DNA from: UMGS1649 sp045637095
GTDB lineage: Bacteria; Bacillota; Clostridia; TANB77; CAG-465
Assembly (NCBI GenBank): GCA_045637095.1
Contig: JAZTYX010000048.1
Span: 1 to 38,522 of the forward strand
Reading direction: 5' to 3'
Length of the DNA stretch: 38,522 bases
Positions 25,004-31,445 of this stretch are shown in pieces. The notes under the pieces were generated by a model, which was given only the letters and a program-made list of their open reading frames with translations, was not told where the DNA came from and did no database searches. The translations under genes and the position numbers were made by a program. Position 1 is the stretch's first letter; each line of letters starts with the position of its first letter.

Positions 25004-26221
25004 TTAGAACTTAAGGCCGGGTGAACTACTTGTTGTAGAGTCGGGAAGTGCATCCTTGTTTTCGCCTTCAGACTTAAGTCTGGTTACAAAAGGAGCAATC
25101 TCTGTTAAAAGAGTTTCAAGCTTACCGAGTTCTTGCTCGATTCCGGCAGCCCTTTCTTCGCGTGCCTTCTTGATAAGGTCGCAGCCTTCGATAACTGTCT
25201 TAGCAGCTTCCAAAGCAGCTTCAACGCTGTAAACACCGTTTAAGAGAATCTTTTCAGATTCTTCTGCGGTAAGAACGGTGTTTTCGCTGACCTTCTTCAT
25301 AAGTTCGCTGTTAAGAGCAGAAAGGGATTTCTGACCTTCGATAGCGATTTTGGTCTTTGCGTTAAGAACAGCGTTTCTAAGCTGCTGAGACGCAAGAGCC
25401 ATGCTGTGGCTTCTTTGGGTACGAACGGCGATCTGAGTGTTCTTGTTTGCTTTTGCTTGAAGGAAAAGCTGACCGATGCTGATTACGAATGCGGCGCGAG
25501 ACTTCTCAAGGTTAAGAAGAACAACCTGCAAGGTTTCGTAACCGTCTTTTAAGTTGTCGTACTTTTCCTTGTCTGCAATAAGACCGGAAAGTTCGTAGTC
25601 CAAGCGAGCTTGTTCTACTTCGGCAGCGATTCTTTGTTCAGCGATTCGACCGGCAACGATGTACTTTTCAAGTTCTTCGCAGCTGAGTTTGTCCTGCATA
25701 GCAGAGGTATGGATTTTGGTCCAACCATCCTTAAGCATCTCAACCCAGGTATCGCAAGACTTCATAAGCTGTTCAAGCAGCTTGTAGTTTGTGATCGCCT
25801 TGTATTTTACATCGGCATCATGTTTGTCTTTTGCACCCTTGGAAACTTTCATGAAAAGCTTCTGAAGGAAGTTGGGTTCTTTAAGAACAAGATTGAAATC
25901 CTCGTAACTGTCGTTGGCCTGCTTAGAAAGCTCAACAACTTCGCGGATGACCATCTGGTCTGCAGAAGAACCGGCTTCATCCTGAAGGATTTTTCCAGCT
26001 TGCTCAAATGAGCGGAGAAGCGGAATAGAACCGTAGGACATGACGTTTTCAATTTCTGTAACATTGATTTGTTCAGAAAGCGCTACAATTTCCCGCTGAA
26101 CTTCAGCAGGGAAACTCGAAAGCGAATTAGTGCTAAGCGGTGCAAGCTCCTTTGTAGGAACTGCGGGTTTGTTTTCTTCTTGGGGCAGAACCTCAGGAAC
26201 GATTGCTGTGTTTTCTGTCAT
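25004..26221 (-). CDS. telA: TelA-like toxic anion resistance protein
   Basis: 405 residues, usual size. TelA proteins are soluble helical proteins linked to tellurite, bacteriocin and other stress resistance; the molecular action is not settled. After an N-terminal Pro/Glu-rich stretch the helical core includes EQAGKILQDEAGSSADQ, NFLQKLFMKVSKGAK, GRIAEQRIAAEVEQAR and the well-conserved RSHSMALASQQLRNAVLNA region. A C-terminal Ser/Thr tail ends SSSPGLKF. Start at 26221 has AGGAGG 9 bases upstream. Single-gene unit with a consensus promoter, immediately upstream of the PP2C/vWA/kinase operon in the same direction, as in Ter-type gene neighbourhoods. Confidence 0.88.
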   Translation of the reverse strand: MTENTAIVPEVLPQEENKPAVPTKELAPLSTNSLSSFPAEVQREIVALSEQINVTEIENVMSYGSIPLLRSFEQAGKILQDEAGSSADQMVIREVVELSKQANDSYEDFNLVLKEPNFLQKLFMKVSKGAKDKHDADVKYKAITNYKLLEQLMKSCDTWVEMLKDGWTKIHTSAMQDKLSCEELEKYIVAGRIAEQRIAAEVEQARLDYELSGLIADKEKYDNLKDGYETLQVVLLNLEKSRAAFVISIGQLFLQAKANKNTQIAVRTQRSHSMALASQQLRNAVLNAKTKIAIEGQKSLSALNSELMKKVSENTVLTAEESEKILLNGVYSVEAALEAAKTVIEGCDLIKKAREERAAGIEQELGKLETLLTEIAPFVTRLKSEGENKDALPDSTTSSSPGLKF

Positions 26222-26274
26222 TACTTTAATCCTCCTAATTATTTAATTATGATGTACAGAATAAGTGCACAACT

Positions 26275-26303
26275 ATTATACCACCATAAAAGATTATTGT
26301 CAA
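26275..26303 (-). promoter_or_regulatory. Consensus promoter of telA
   Basis: Minus strand TTGACA (26303-26298) and TATAAT (26280-26275), spacer exactly 17 bases ending GTGG (extended -10). Both boxes are perfect matches, which suggests high basal transcription. Confidence 0.92.
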
Positions 26304-26337
26304 CTTATTATGGTAATTATAAAAAGTGAAAGAACAG

Positions 26338-26370
26338 AAAAAAGGTGCTAGCATTTGCTAACACCTTTTT
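26338..26370 (-). terminator. Terminator of the 88-residue coiled-coil gene
   Basis: AAAGGTGCTAGCA / TGCTAACACCTTT arms (one G-T wobble-type mismatch) and a T run on the minus strand. Near copy of the terminator at 15736-15768. Confidence 0.88.
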
Positions 26371-26373
26371 GGT

Positions 26374-26640
26374 TTAAGATTTTGCCGGTTCTGCGAGCTG
26401 CTGTTTCAAGGTCTCGATTTGATTCATACACAGTGTAATATCGTCTTTAACGATCTGTGCATCTCTGGTAGAAACAACGGCACCGCCGTAGTAGGTGATC
26501 TTACCGAGTTCGTTGAATAGGGAAGTAAGTCTTAAATTTTCGTTTTCCAAAGATTCTTTGAGACGTGCCCGTCTCTGCTGTTCATTTACGAAGTCGCTTG
26601 CTTTGCTAAAACCTTTTGAGATAGTATCTCTAAGTCCCAT
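26374..26640 (-). CDS. Small coiled-coil protein, paralogue 2 (88 aa)
   Basis: MGLRDTISKGFSKASDFVNEQQRRARLKESL is one helix; ENLRLTSLFNELGKITYYGG is the conserved centre; DDITLCMNQIETLKQQLAEPAKS is a second coiled-coil helix. It is a paralogue of the 117-residue gene at 15797, which adds an acidic tail. GGAGG lies 10 bases before the ATG; consensus promoter upstream; the terminator is a copy of that of its paralogue. Position directly upstream of telA makes a shared role plausible; nothing in the sequence shows a catalytic function. Confidence 0.7.
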   Translation of the reverse strand: MGLRDTISKGFSKASDFVNEQQRRARLKESLENENLRLTSLFNELGKITYYGGAVVSTRDAQIVKDDITLCMNQIETLKQQLAEPAKS

Positions 26641-26670
26641 TTTTTTAATCCTCCAAATATATTAATATTG

Positions 26671-26689
26671 TAGCGTAAAAACAACGCTA
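26671..26689. promoter_or_regulatory. Inverted repeat at the transcript start, candidate operator
   Basis: TAGCGT and ACGCTA arms separated by seven bases, just downstream of the -10 box of the 88-residue gene. Comparable in place to the palindrome at 16192-16212 but different in sequence. Confidence 0.35.
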
Positions 26690-26694
26690 ATATT

Positions 26695-26723
26695 ATTATA
26701 CCACAAGGCGTGTATTATGTCAA
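26695..26723 (-). promoter_or_regulatory. Consensus promoter of the 88-residue gene
   Basis: Minus strand TTGACA (26723-26718) and TATAAT (26700-26695), spacer exactly 17 bases ending GTGG. Confidence 0.92.
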
Positions 26724-26729
26724 TTTGGG

Positions 26730-26760
26730 CATAAAAAAGCCCCGGTTAAACCGAGGTTAT
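26730..26760 (-). terminator. Terminator of rpsT
   Basis: Minus strand AACCTCGG, TTTAA loop region, CCGGGG (with G-T pairs), followed by CTTTTTTATG. Lies just after the rpsT stop codon. Confidence 0.85.
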
Positions 26761-26762
26761 AA

Positions 26763-27014
26763 TTATTTTGCTAAAAGTTTTGCAAAGTGAGCTTTTTTTC
26801 TGTCTGCTGTATTTCTTTTTAATACACCTTTAGACCAAGCTTTATCTACTTCAGAAACAGCTTTTTTGTAAAGTTCTTCTGCGTTTTCACCGTTTGCTAC
26901 TGCAGTTTCGAATGCTTTAACAGCTTCTCTGTAAGCTTTTTTAACTTTTATATTTTCAAGTCTATTAGCATCATTAACTAATACTCTTTTCTTAGCTGAT
27001 TTAATATTTGGCAT
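26763..27014 (-). CDS. rpsT: 30S ribosomal protein S20
   Basis: 83 residues, normal size. MPNIKSAKKRVLVNDANRLENIKVKK, then KAFETAVANGE and the C-terminal KGVLKRNTADRKKAHFAKLL are S20 signatures. Binds 16S rRNA early in 30S assembly. GGGAGGG upstream of the ATG; own promoter and terminator. AT-rich codon use, in contrast to the genes on both sides. Confidence 0.97.
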   Translation of the reverse strand: MPNIKSAKKRVLVNDANRLENIKVKKAYREAVKAFETAVANGENAEELYKKAVSEVDKAWSKGVLKRNTADRKKAHFAKLLAK

Positions 27015-27058
27015 GTTTTTCCCTCCCTTTTATATGAGCATAATATTTTACAGTAACC

Positions 27059-27087
27059 ATTTTAACATAATAATTTAGTAAAATCAA
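27059..27087 (-). promoter_or_regulatory. Promoter of rpsT
   Basis: Minus strand TTGATT (27087-27082) and TAAAAT (27064-27059), 17-base spacer ending TGT (extended -10). Its -35 is seven bases from that of the divergent promoter. Confidence 0.6.
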
Positions 27088-27094
27088 GTAGGAA

Positions 27095-27122
27095 TTGAAA
27101 AAAATAAAAATTGTGGTATAAT
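27095..27122 (+). promoter_or_regulatory. Promoter of the 62-residue protein
   Basis: TTGAAA at 27095-27100 and TATAAT at 27117-27122, 16-base spacer ending GTGG (extended -10). Confidence 0.75.
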
Positions 27123-27167
27123 ATGACCAGCTTAAATAAAAAATCCAATAATAATTAGGAGGATGTC

Positions 27168-27356
27168 ATGAAATTTGAATTAAGCAAAGAAGAAGAAAAA
27201 ATGGTTCGTGAGTGGGAAGAAAACCACAAATGCACCGAACGGAACAAATCCTGCTGTGGCGGCGAGATTACATATTCTTTTACTCCGACGAGTATTGGAA
27301 CCGCGGTTGATGCAACATGTGTCTGCGGTCAAACTTTAACTGTAAGAGAACTGTAA
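27168..27356 (+). CDS. Cys-containing small protein (62 aa)
   Basis: Unknown. Residues 1-20 are an acidic helix (FELSKEEEKMVREWEENH); five Cys follow: Cys22, the pair Cys29/Cys30 and the CxC at 51 and 53, in HKCTERNKSCCGG and ATCVCGQTL. The spacing could bind one zinc ion, which is inference. TTAGGAGGATGTC upstream is a strong ribosome binding site, and promoters lie before and after the gene, so it is a separate unit. GC-richer codons than rpsT, like the next operon. Confidence 0.65.
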   Translation: MKFELSKEEEKMVREWEENHKCTERNKSCCGGEITYSFTPTSIGTAVDATCVCGQTLTVREL

Positions 27357-27361
27357 TTTTG

Positions 27362-27390
27362 TTTACACCAAATATCCTATGTGATATAAT
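27362..27390 (+). promoter_or_regulatory. Promoter of the tmk-thyA-folA operon
   Basis: TTTACA at 27362-27367 and TATAAT at 27385-27390, 17-base spacer ending TGA (extended -10); 61 bases before the tmk start. Confidence 0.75.
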
Positions 27391-27451
27391 TTCGTTAGCA
27401 AAATGGTAAGTCAAAAAACAAACAAAAAATTAAAGAAATGTGAGGTTTAAA

Positions 27452-28144
27452 ATGTCATTAAAAGGTAAAATTATTGTCATTGAAGGAACTGATGGTAGCG
27501 GTAAACAAACCCAAGCTAAAAAGTTAAGAGAAAGATTAACTGAAGCGGGATATACCGTTTACGCAAGTTCATTCCCGAATTACGAAAGTGATTCATCAGC
27601 AGCTGTAAGAATGTATCTTAAAGGTGAGATAAAGGAAAAAGCAGAAGACGTATCTGCAAAAGCAGCCTCTATCTTTTATGCTGTAGATAGATACATTACC
27701 TACAAGAAGGAAATGGAAGCAGTACATTCTAGCGGAGAACAAGTAATTATCCTTGATAGATATGTTGCTTCTAACATTATCCACCAAGGTGCTAAGCTCA
27801 TAAAGAGCGAAGGCGAACATGGCCTTCATGAATTCATTAATTGGCTTTCAAATCTTGAACATGGAGATTTTGAAATTCCTAAAGCAGATGTAACTATATA
27901 TCTGAATGTTCCTGTAGATTACACGATTAAACTTAGAGAAAATCGTGCAAACAAATTTACAGGCGGAGAAAAACAAGATATCCATGAAGCAAGTGAGTCT
28001 CACTTAAGAGATGCTTCTATGTCAGGGCTTACTGCAGCCAAACTTCTTGGCTGGAATGTTATAGAATGTGTAAAAGATGATACAATGCGCACAATCGAAG
28101 ACATTGCAGATGAAATCTGGTCTGTGGTAGAAAATATTAAATAA
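27452..28144 (+). CDS. tmk: Thymidylate (dTMP) kinase
   Basis: 230 residues. Phosphorylates dTMP to dTDP. P-loop GTDGSGKQTQ at 12-21, SFPNYES (dTMP contact), AVDRY in the helix that binds the nucleotide, ILDRYVASNIIHQG with the DRY motif near residue 98, and the lid region with RENRANKFTGGEKQDIHE. Start ATG at 27452 with GTGAGG 6 bases upstream; an in-frame GTG at 27440 is part of that site and is rejected. First gene of a pathway operon: tmk, then thyA (makes dTMP) 17 bases later, then folA (regenerates tetrahydrofolate). Confidence 0.93.
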   Translation: MSLKGKIIVIEGTDGSGKQTQAKKLRERLTEAGYTVYASSFPNYESDSSAAVRMYLKGEIKEKAEDVSAKAASIFYAVDRYITYKKEMEAVHSSGEQVIILDRYVASNIIHQGAKLIKSEGEHGLHEFINWLSNLEHGDFEIPKADVTIYLNVPVDYTIKLRENRANKFTGGEKQDIHEASESHLRDASMSGLTAAKLLGWNVIECVKDDTMRTIEDIADEIWSVVENIK

Positions 28145-28161
28145 TATGGAGGATAAAACAT

Positions 28162-29019
28162 ATGTCTAAATGGGATCAAGAGTATCTGAATCTTTGCGAA
28201 AAGATTATCAACGAAGGTAAGGTGCATCATAACAGAACCGGCGATGATACGATAAGAATTATCGGTCACACATTTGAACTGGACATTGCAGAGGAATTTC
28301 CTGTGCTTTCTGTGAAACAAGTTGGTATCAAAGGCCCTCTTATCGAGCTTTTGTGGATATACCAAGCTCACAGTAACAACGTTCAGTGGCTTCGCGATAG
28401 AGGCGTAACAATTTGGGATGAATGGGAAGTTGACACTGACGGTGTATATCGTCAAGGTGGTAACAACCGTTTCATCGGTAAAGAATACGCTGGTACTATC
28501 GGTACAGCCTATGGCTATGTAACAGGTCATTTTGGTTGGCCTGAGAAAAACATCAAGGAAATTTTGGAACATCCGGAGAGCAGAAGAAACATCATTGATC
28601 TTTGGCAGCCACAGTTCTTTGATACTGCTGTTCTTCCGCCGTGTGTATATGGCAGCCAATTTATTGTTGACGGCGATACTCTTCATATAAGAGTAACTCA
28701 ACGTTCCTGCGATGTTGGTCTTGGACTTCCTTACAATGTAACTCAATATGCAGGTCTTGCATATATGATTGCACATGTAACCGGTCTTAAGCCTGGTAAA
28801 ATGCTTTACCAAATCACAGATACTCATATCTACTGCAAGCATCTTCCTGCAATCAAGGAAATGATCAGTAGACGTGAACAAGCAAAACCTGCGCCTAAGC
28901 TTTGGATCAATCCGGAAGTTAAGGACTTCTTCCAGTTCGATAACTCAAGAGAACTGAAGGATTTCAAACTTATTGGATATGAGCACCTTGGCAAGGTGCC
29001 TATGGAGGTGTCTATATGA
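28162..29019 (+). CDS. thyA: Thymidylate synthase
   Basis: 285 residues. Converts dUMP plus methylene-tetrahydrofolate to dTMP and dihydrofolate. Arg loop NRTGDDT near 25, WDEW in VTIWDEW, catalytic Cys161 in LPPCVYGSQF, phosphate-binding QRSCDVGLGLPYN (180-192) and DTHIY (220-224). The residue after the catalytic Cys is Val, where the usual form has His; activity is still expected because the other core residues are kept. TATGGAGGA upstream. Overlaps folA by four bases (ATGA), so the two are coupled and dihydrofolate made here is reduced by the next product. Confidence 0.95.
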   Translation: MSKWDQEYLNLCEKIINEGKVHHNRTGDDTIRIIGHTFELDIAEEFPVLSVKQVGIKGPLIELLWIYQAHSNNVQWLRDRGVTIWDEWEVDTDGVYRQGGNNRFIGKEYAGTIGTAYGYVTGHFGWPEKNIKEILEHPESRRNIIDLWQPQFFDTAVLPPCVYGSQFIVDGDTLHIRVTQRSCDVGLGLPYNVTQYAGLAYMIAHVTGLKPGKMLYQITDTHIYCKHLPAIKEMISRREQAKPAPKLWINPEVKDFFQFDNSRELKDFKLIGYEHLGKVPMEVSI

Positions 29020-29507
29020 TTAAGATAATTGCTGCGGTCGGCAAAAATCTTGAACTTGGAAAGAGTGGCGACCTTATTTGGCATCTGCCTAACGACCTTA
29101 AGTTTTTTAAGAGTCAAACGGTAGGATGTATGGTGGTTATGGGACGAAATACCTATAACTCGCTTCCTAAGAAGTTGCCCGGAAGAAAGCATTTGGTTAT
29201 AACCGATGTTGATGATTTCAACAAGCCTGTTGATGATGTGGATATCTTCTACAATATGGAAGATTTGATGGAAGAAATCAGAAAACATTCGGAAAATGCA
29301 GATGTATTCATTATCGGTGGAGCAAGCATTTATAGACAATTTGTGCCTTTTGCGGATGAGCTCATCTTGACCGAAATTGATGCAGAAGCACCTGATGCTG
29401 ATGTGTATTTCCCTGTTTTTGATAAGGCTCAGTATGAAAGAGAAGTTGTTGCTTCTAATGAAGACAACGGAATTAAATACGAGCATGTAAGATATGTCAG
29501 AAAATAA
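29016..29507 (+). CDS. folA: Dihydrofolate reductase
   Basis: 163 residues, normal size. Reduces dihydrofolate to tetrahydrofolate with NADPH. IIAAVGKNLELGKSGDLIWHLPNDLKFF with Trp22 and catalytic Asp27, MGRNTYNSLP, ADVFIIGGASIYRQF (the GG NADPH motif) and the C-terminal strand YEHVRYVRK. The ATG overlaps the thyA stop. Last gene of the operon, closed by a strong terminator. Confidence 0.96.
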   Translation: MIKIIAAVGKNLELGKSGDLIWHLPNDLKFFKSQTVGCMVVMGRNTYNSLPKKLPGRKHLVITDVDDFNKPVDDVDIFYNMEDLMEEIRKHSENADVFIIGGASIYRQFVPFADELILTEIDAEAPDADVYFPVFDKAQYEREVVASNEDNGIKYEHVRYVRK

Positions 29508-29524
29508 CTGACAGACAAAAAATT

Positions 29525-29555
29525 AAGCGAGTACTTTGTACTCGCTTTTTTCTTT
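29525..29555. terminator. Terminator of folA, usable from both sides
   Basis: Perfect 10-base arms AAGCGAGTAC / GTACTCGCTT with a TTT loop and TTTTTTCTTT on the top strand. The minus strand side reads TTAATTTTTT, so it can also stop leftward transcripts. Confidence 0.93.
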
Positions 29556-29708
29556 AGTATGTTTTCTGTATAAGACATACTTGCCGGTAAAATAAAGTTT
29601 TATTTTAACTGTCCGACCTATTCCAAGAAGTTTGTTTTTTGGCAAGGGTAACACCAAATTACAATGACTTTGATTTATGCGCATAAGAAAGTTTTTTCAT
29701 CTTGGTAT
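29525..29708 (-). ncRNA. Candidate leftward small RNA in the 29.5-29.9 kb gap
   Basis: The minus strand has TTGACA (29743-29738), a 17-base spacer and TAGAAT (29720-29715), then about 180 bases with no reading frame above 13 codons, then the bidirectional hairpin at 29525-29555. Within it are pairable arms CTTGCC (29580-29585) and GGCAAG (29641-29646), enclosing a perfect TAAAATAAA / TTTATTTTA hairpin at 29588-29607. Structure, promoter and terminator fit a small RNA, but this is a sequence reading only. The remaining part of the gap holds the promoter and repeats listed separately. Confidence 0.3.
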
Positions 29709-29765
29709 ACTAAAATTCTACCCCTAGTAAAATAGATTGTCAATGACAGTAAAATTAAAAAACTA

Positions 29766-29784
29766 TTACAAATGTGTTACAAAT
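29766..29784 (+). repeat. TTACAAAT direct repeat, one helical turn apart
   Basis: TTACAAAT at 29766-29773 and again at 29777-29784 (11-base period), 38 bases before the -35 box of the WG-repeat gene: a possible regulator site. Confidence 0.35.
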
Positions 29785-29821
29785 ACTAAGAAAATACGAT
29801 AATAAAAAACAAAATATTTGA

Positions 29822-29850
29822 TTGACACTAAAAAATATATGTGGTAATAT
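29822..29850 (+). promoter_or_regulatory. Promoter of the WG-repeat gene
   Basis: TTGACA at 29822-29827 and TAATAT at 29845-29850, spacer 17 bases ending GTGG (extended -10). Confidence 0.88.
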
Positions 29851-29903
29851 GTAAAAACCTTTAGAACTAAAACTATAATATTAATATATTAAGGGGGATA
29901 ATT

Positions 29904-30356
29904 ATGCAGAAGAAACGTGTAATTAGAGATAAGAAAATTAAGACCATGAATGTCATGGGTAGTCCGCATTATGAAACAGTGGAAGGCAAACGCCGGTTGA
30001 TATACAATAGAAAATATGGTATTGCAATTATGAAGCATCCTGAAAAGGAGAAGTACGGCTTGGTAAATATGTGGAATGAAATTCTCGTAGATGCCAAGTA
30101 TGATTTCTGTTGCTATCCTAAATTTGGAATTGCGTTTGTGCAGAAAAAAGGATTTTGGGGTTTTGTAAACTCAAAAGGCGATCTTATTTGTGATTGCAAC
30201 TATACCCAAATCTATTCTTTCAAGAAAAAGATTGCGTTGGTAAGACGAGGTAATCTGTATGGTCTTGTTGGTATCGATGGCAATGTTGTTCTTAAGTGTA
30301 AATACACAAGAGAACAGGCACTCTATGAACGGAGGGTAATCCTTCATAGAATGTGA
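29904..30356 (+). CDS. WG-repeat protein (150 aa)
   Basis: Three WG-type repeats: KYGLVNMWNEILVDAKYD, FWGFVNSKGDLICDCNY and YGLVGIDGNVVLKCKYT, each of about 40 residues with the aromatic-Gly-hydrophobic-Val start and DxKY end. No signal peptide; basic N-terminus MQKKRVIRDKKIK. Short WG-repeat proteins of unknown role are frequent in Bacillota. AAGGGGGATAATT upstream; own promoter and terminator. Codon use is closer to the thymidylate operon than to the pilin-like genes that follow. Confidence 0.85.
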   Translation: MQKKRVIRDKKIKTMNVMGSPHYETVEGKRRLIYNRKYGIAIMKHPEKEKYGLVNMWNEILVDAKYDFCCYPKFGIAFVQKKGFWGFVNSKGDLICDCNYTQIYSFKKKIALVRRGNLYGLVGIDGNVVLKCKYTREQALYERRVILHRM

Positions 30357-30357
30357 C

Positions 30358-30388
30358 AAAAGGCTCCGCAAAAAAGCGGGGCCTTTTT
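30358..30388 (+). terminator. Terminator of the WG-repeat gene
   Basis: AAAGGCTCCGC / GCGGGGCCTTT arms (one G-T pair) around an A-rich loop, then a T run. Confidence 0.92.
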
Positions 30389-30460
30389 CATGTAAAAAGG
30401 TAAAAAGTATAATATATATATAAGTAGAAAAAAATATTGAGTGTAAAAATATTAAAGCCC

Positions 30461-30489
30461 TTGCAAAAAATAAAAAATTGTAATAGGAT
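30461..30489 (+). promoter_or_regulatory. Candidate promoter of the tandem pilin-like genes
   Basis: TTGCAA at 30461-30466 and TAGGAT at 30484-30489, 17-base spacer; -10 is a weak match. Confidence 0.4.
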
Positions 30490-30510
30490 AAATGTAGAAA
30501 ATAATATAAG

Positions 30511-30576
30511 GGAGGAACAAAAGATGAAAAAAGGTATATCATTAATAGTATTAGTAATAACAATAATAGTTATGAT
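30511..30576 (+). repeat. 66-base repeat, copy 1 (second copy 31380-31445)
   Basis: Ribosome binding site, start codon and leader region of the 30524 gene. The sequence is identical to 31380-31445 except for one base, and similar to 2210-2277. The similarity continues more loosely for about 100 further bases. Confidence 0.9.
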
Positions 30577-31366
30577 AATCTTAGCAGCGACAGTAATTAT
30601 TTCGCTTACAAGTTCAAATATAATAAATAGAGCAGATCAAGCGGTACAACTTACAAATGCAAAACAAGTACAAGATTTAGTAGCTTTAGCATGGGCAGAT
30701 GCTTATGCAGGTGGAGAAAGAGATCTTACAAAACTTCAAGAGACGGTAGATAAAGTTGTAGAGGAAAATAAAATAGATACAAATAGATTTGAAATAACTG
30801 TAACAACAGGTGGAGTAACTGTAGTAGATAAAAATGAACAACAAAAACCAGAAGACACTACACCAGAACCAGTAGTTTTAACAGCACCAACTGTATCGGT
30901 GTTAAACAATACATTAACAATAACAGATACAAATGCAAAAGTAGATAGATATATAATATATGTAAATGGTGTAGAGAAAACTACTACAACAGTAAAAACT
31001 TTTGCATTAGATGAATTAAATTTAACAACTGGAACATATACAATAACTGTAAAAGCAACAGCAAGTGGATTTGAAGATTCACAAGCAAGCGCTGAAGCAA
31101 CATATTCTGTAATATCTTTTGTGATAGGTACAACAACATATTACACAAGAACAGGATCAACATGGACAGAATGGGTTAACAGCAAATACAATAAAGCAGA
31201 AGCTACAACTTCTGGAACTAATATATATGTAGGAAGTGCTTATGTAACAACAAGCGGAAGCACAGCAGTTGCTGCAACAGCTGTAATAAATGCTGGTGCA
31301 ACATATAGCTTATATACACCATCATCAAGTGGTGCTCCAATTGTACATAGTGGCGGTTCGTATTAG
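30524..31366 (+). CDS. Prepilin-like exported protein with FN3/Ig-like domain (280 aa)
   Basis: Leader MKKG then ISLIVLVITIIVMIILAATV; Val at mature position 5. Residues 30-105 are the helical stretch shared with the 31393 protein (NRADQAVQLTNAKQVQDL). A Gln/Pro linker leads to a beta sandwich at about 125-195 (APTVSVLNNTLTITD ... GTYTITVKATASGFEDS), like fibronectin III or Ig folds. The C-terminal 85 residues (STWTEWVNSKYNKAEAT, GTNIYVGSAYVT, ending VHSGGSY) match the C-terminus of the next gene. The ATG at 30524 has GGGAGGAAC upstream; an earlier in-frame start gives an odd extra leader and is rejected. Confidence 0.75.
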   Translation: MKKGISLIVLVITIIVMIILAATVIISLTSSNIINRADQAVQLTNAKQVQDLVALAWADAYAGGERDLTKLQETVDKVVEENKIDTNRFEITVTTGGVTVVDKNEQQKPEDTTPEPVVLTAPTVSVLNNTLTITDTNAKVDRYIIYVNGVEKTTTTVKTFALDELNLTTGTYTITVKATASGFEDSQASAEATYSVISFVIGTTTYYTRTGSTWTEWVNSKYNKAEATTSGTNIYVGSAYVTTSGSTAVAATAVINAGATYSLYTPSSSGAPIVHSGGSY

Positions 31367-31379
31367 TACATATTATATA

Positions 31380-31445
31380 GGAGGAACAAAAGATGAAAAA
31401 AGGTATATCATTAATAGTGTTAGTAATAACAATAATAGTTATGAT
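31380..31445 (+). repeat. 66-base repeat, copy 2
   Basis: Second copy of the 30511-30576 sequence, covering the ribosome binding site and leader of the 31393 gene; one base differs. Confidence 0.9.

Noticed and set aside
14304..26640. Prophage or integrative element
   Set aside because: No integrase, transposase, attachment repeats, tRNA target or phage structural gene; housekeeping yabG and rpsT lie within or next to the region.
28000..28881. 293-codon open frame on the minus strand across thyA
   Set aside because: Overlaps the certain thyA gene, has no recognisable protein features and no promoter or ribosome binding site.
14805..29850. Shared TGG-TATAAT promoter style as a sign of one regulon for the TelA/kinase region
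   Set aside because: The same extended -10 form is seen at the valS promoter (10618-10646), so it is a general vegetative promoter type of the host.
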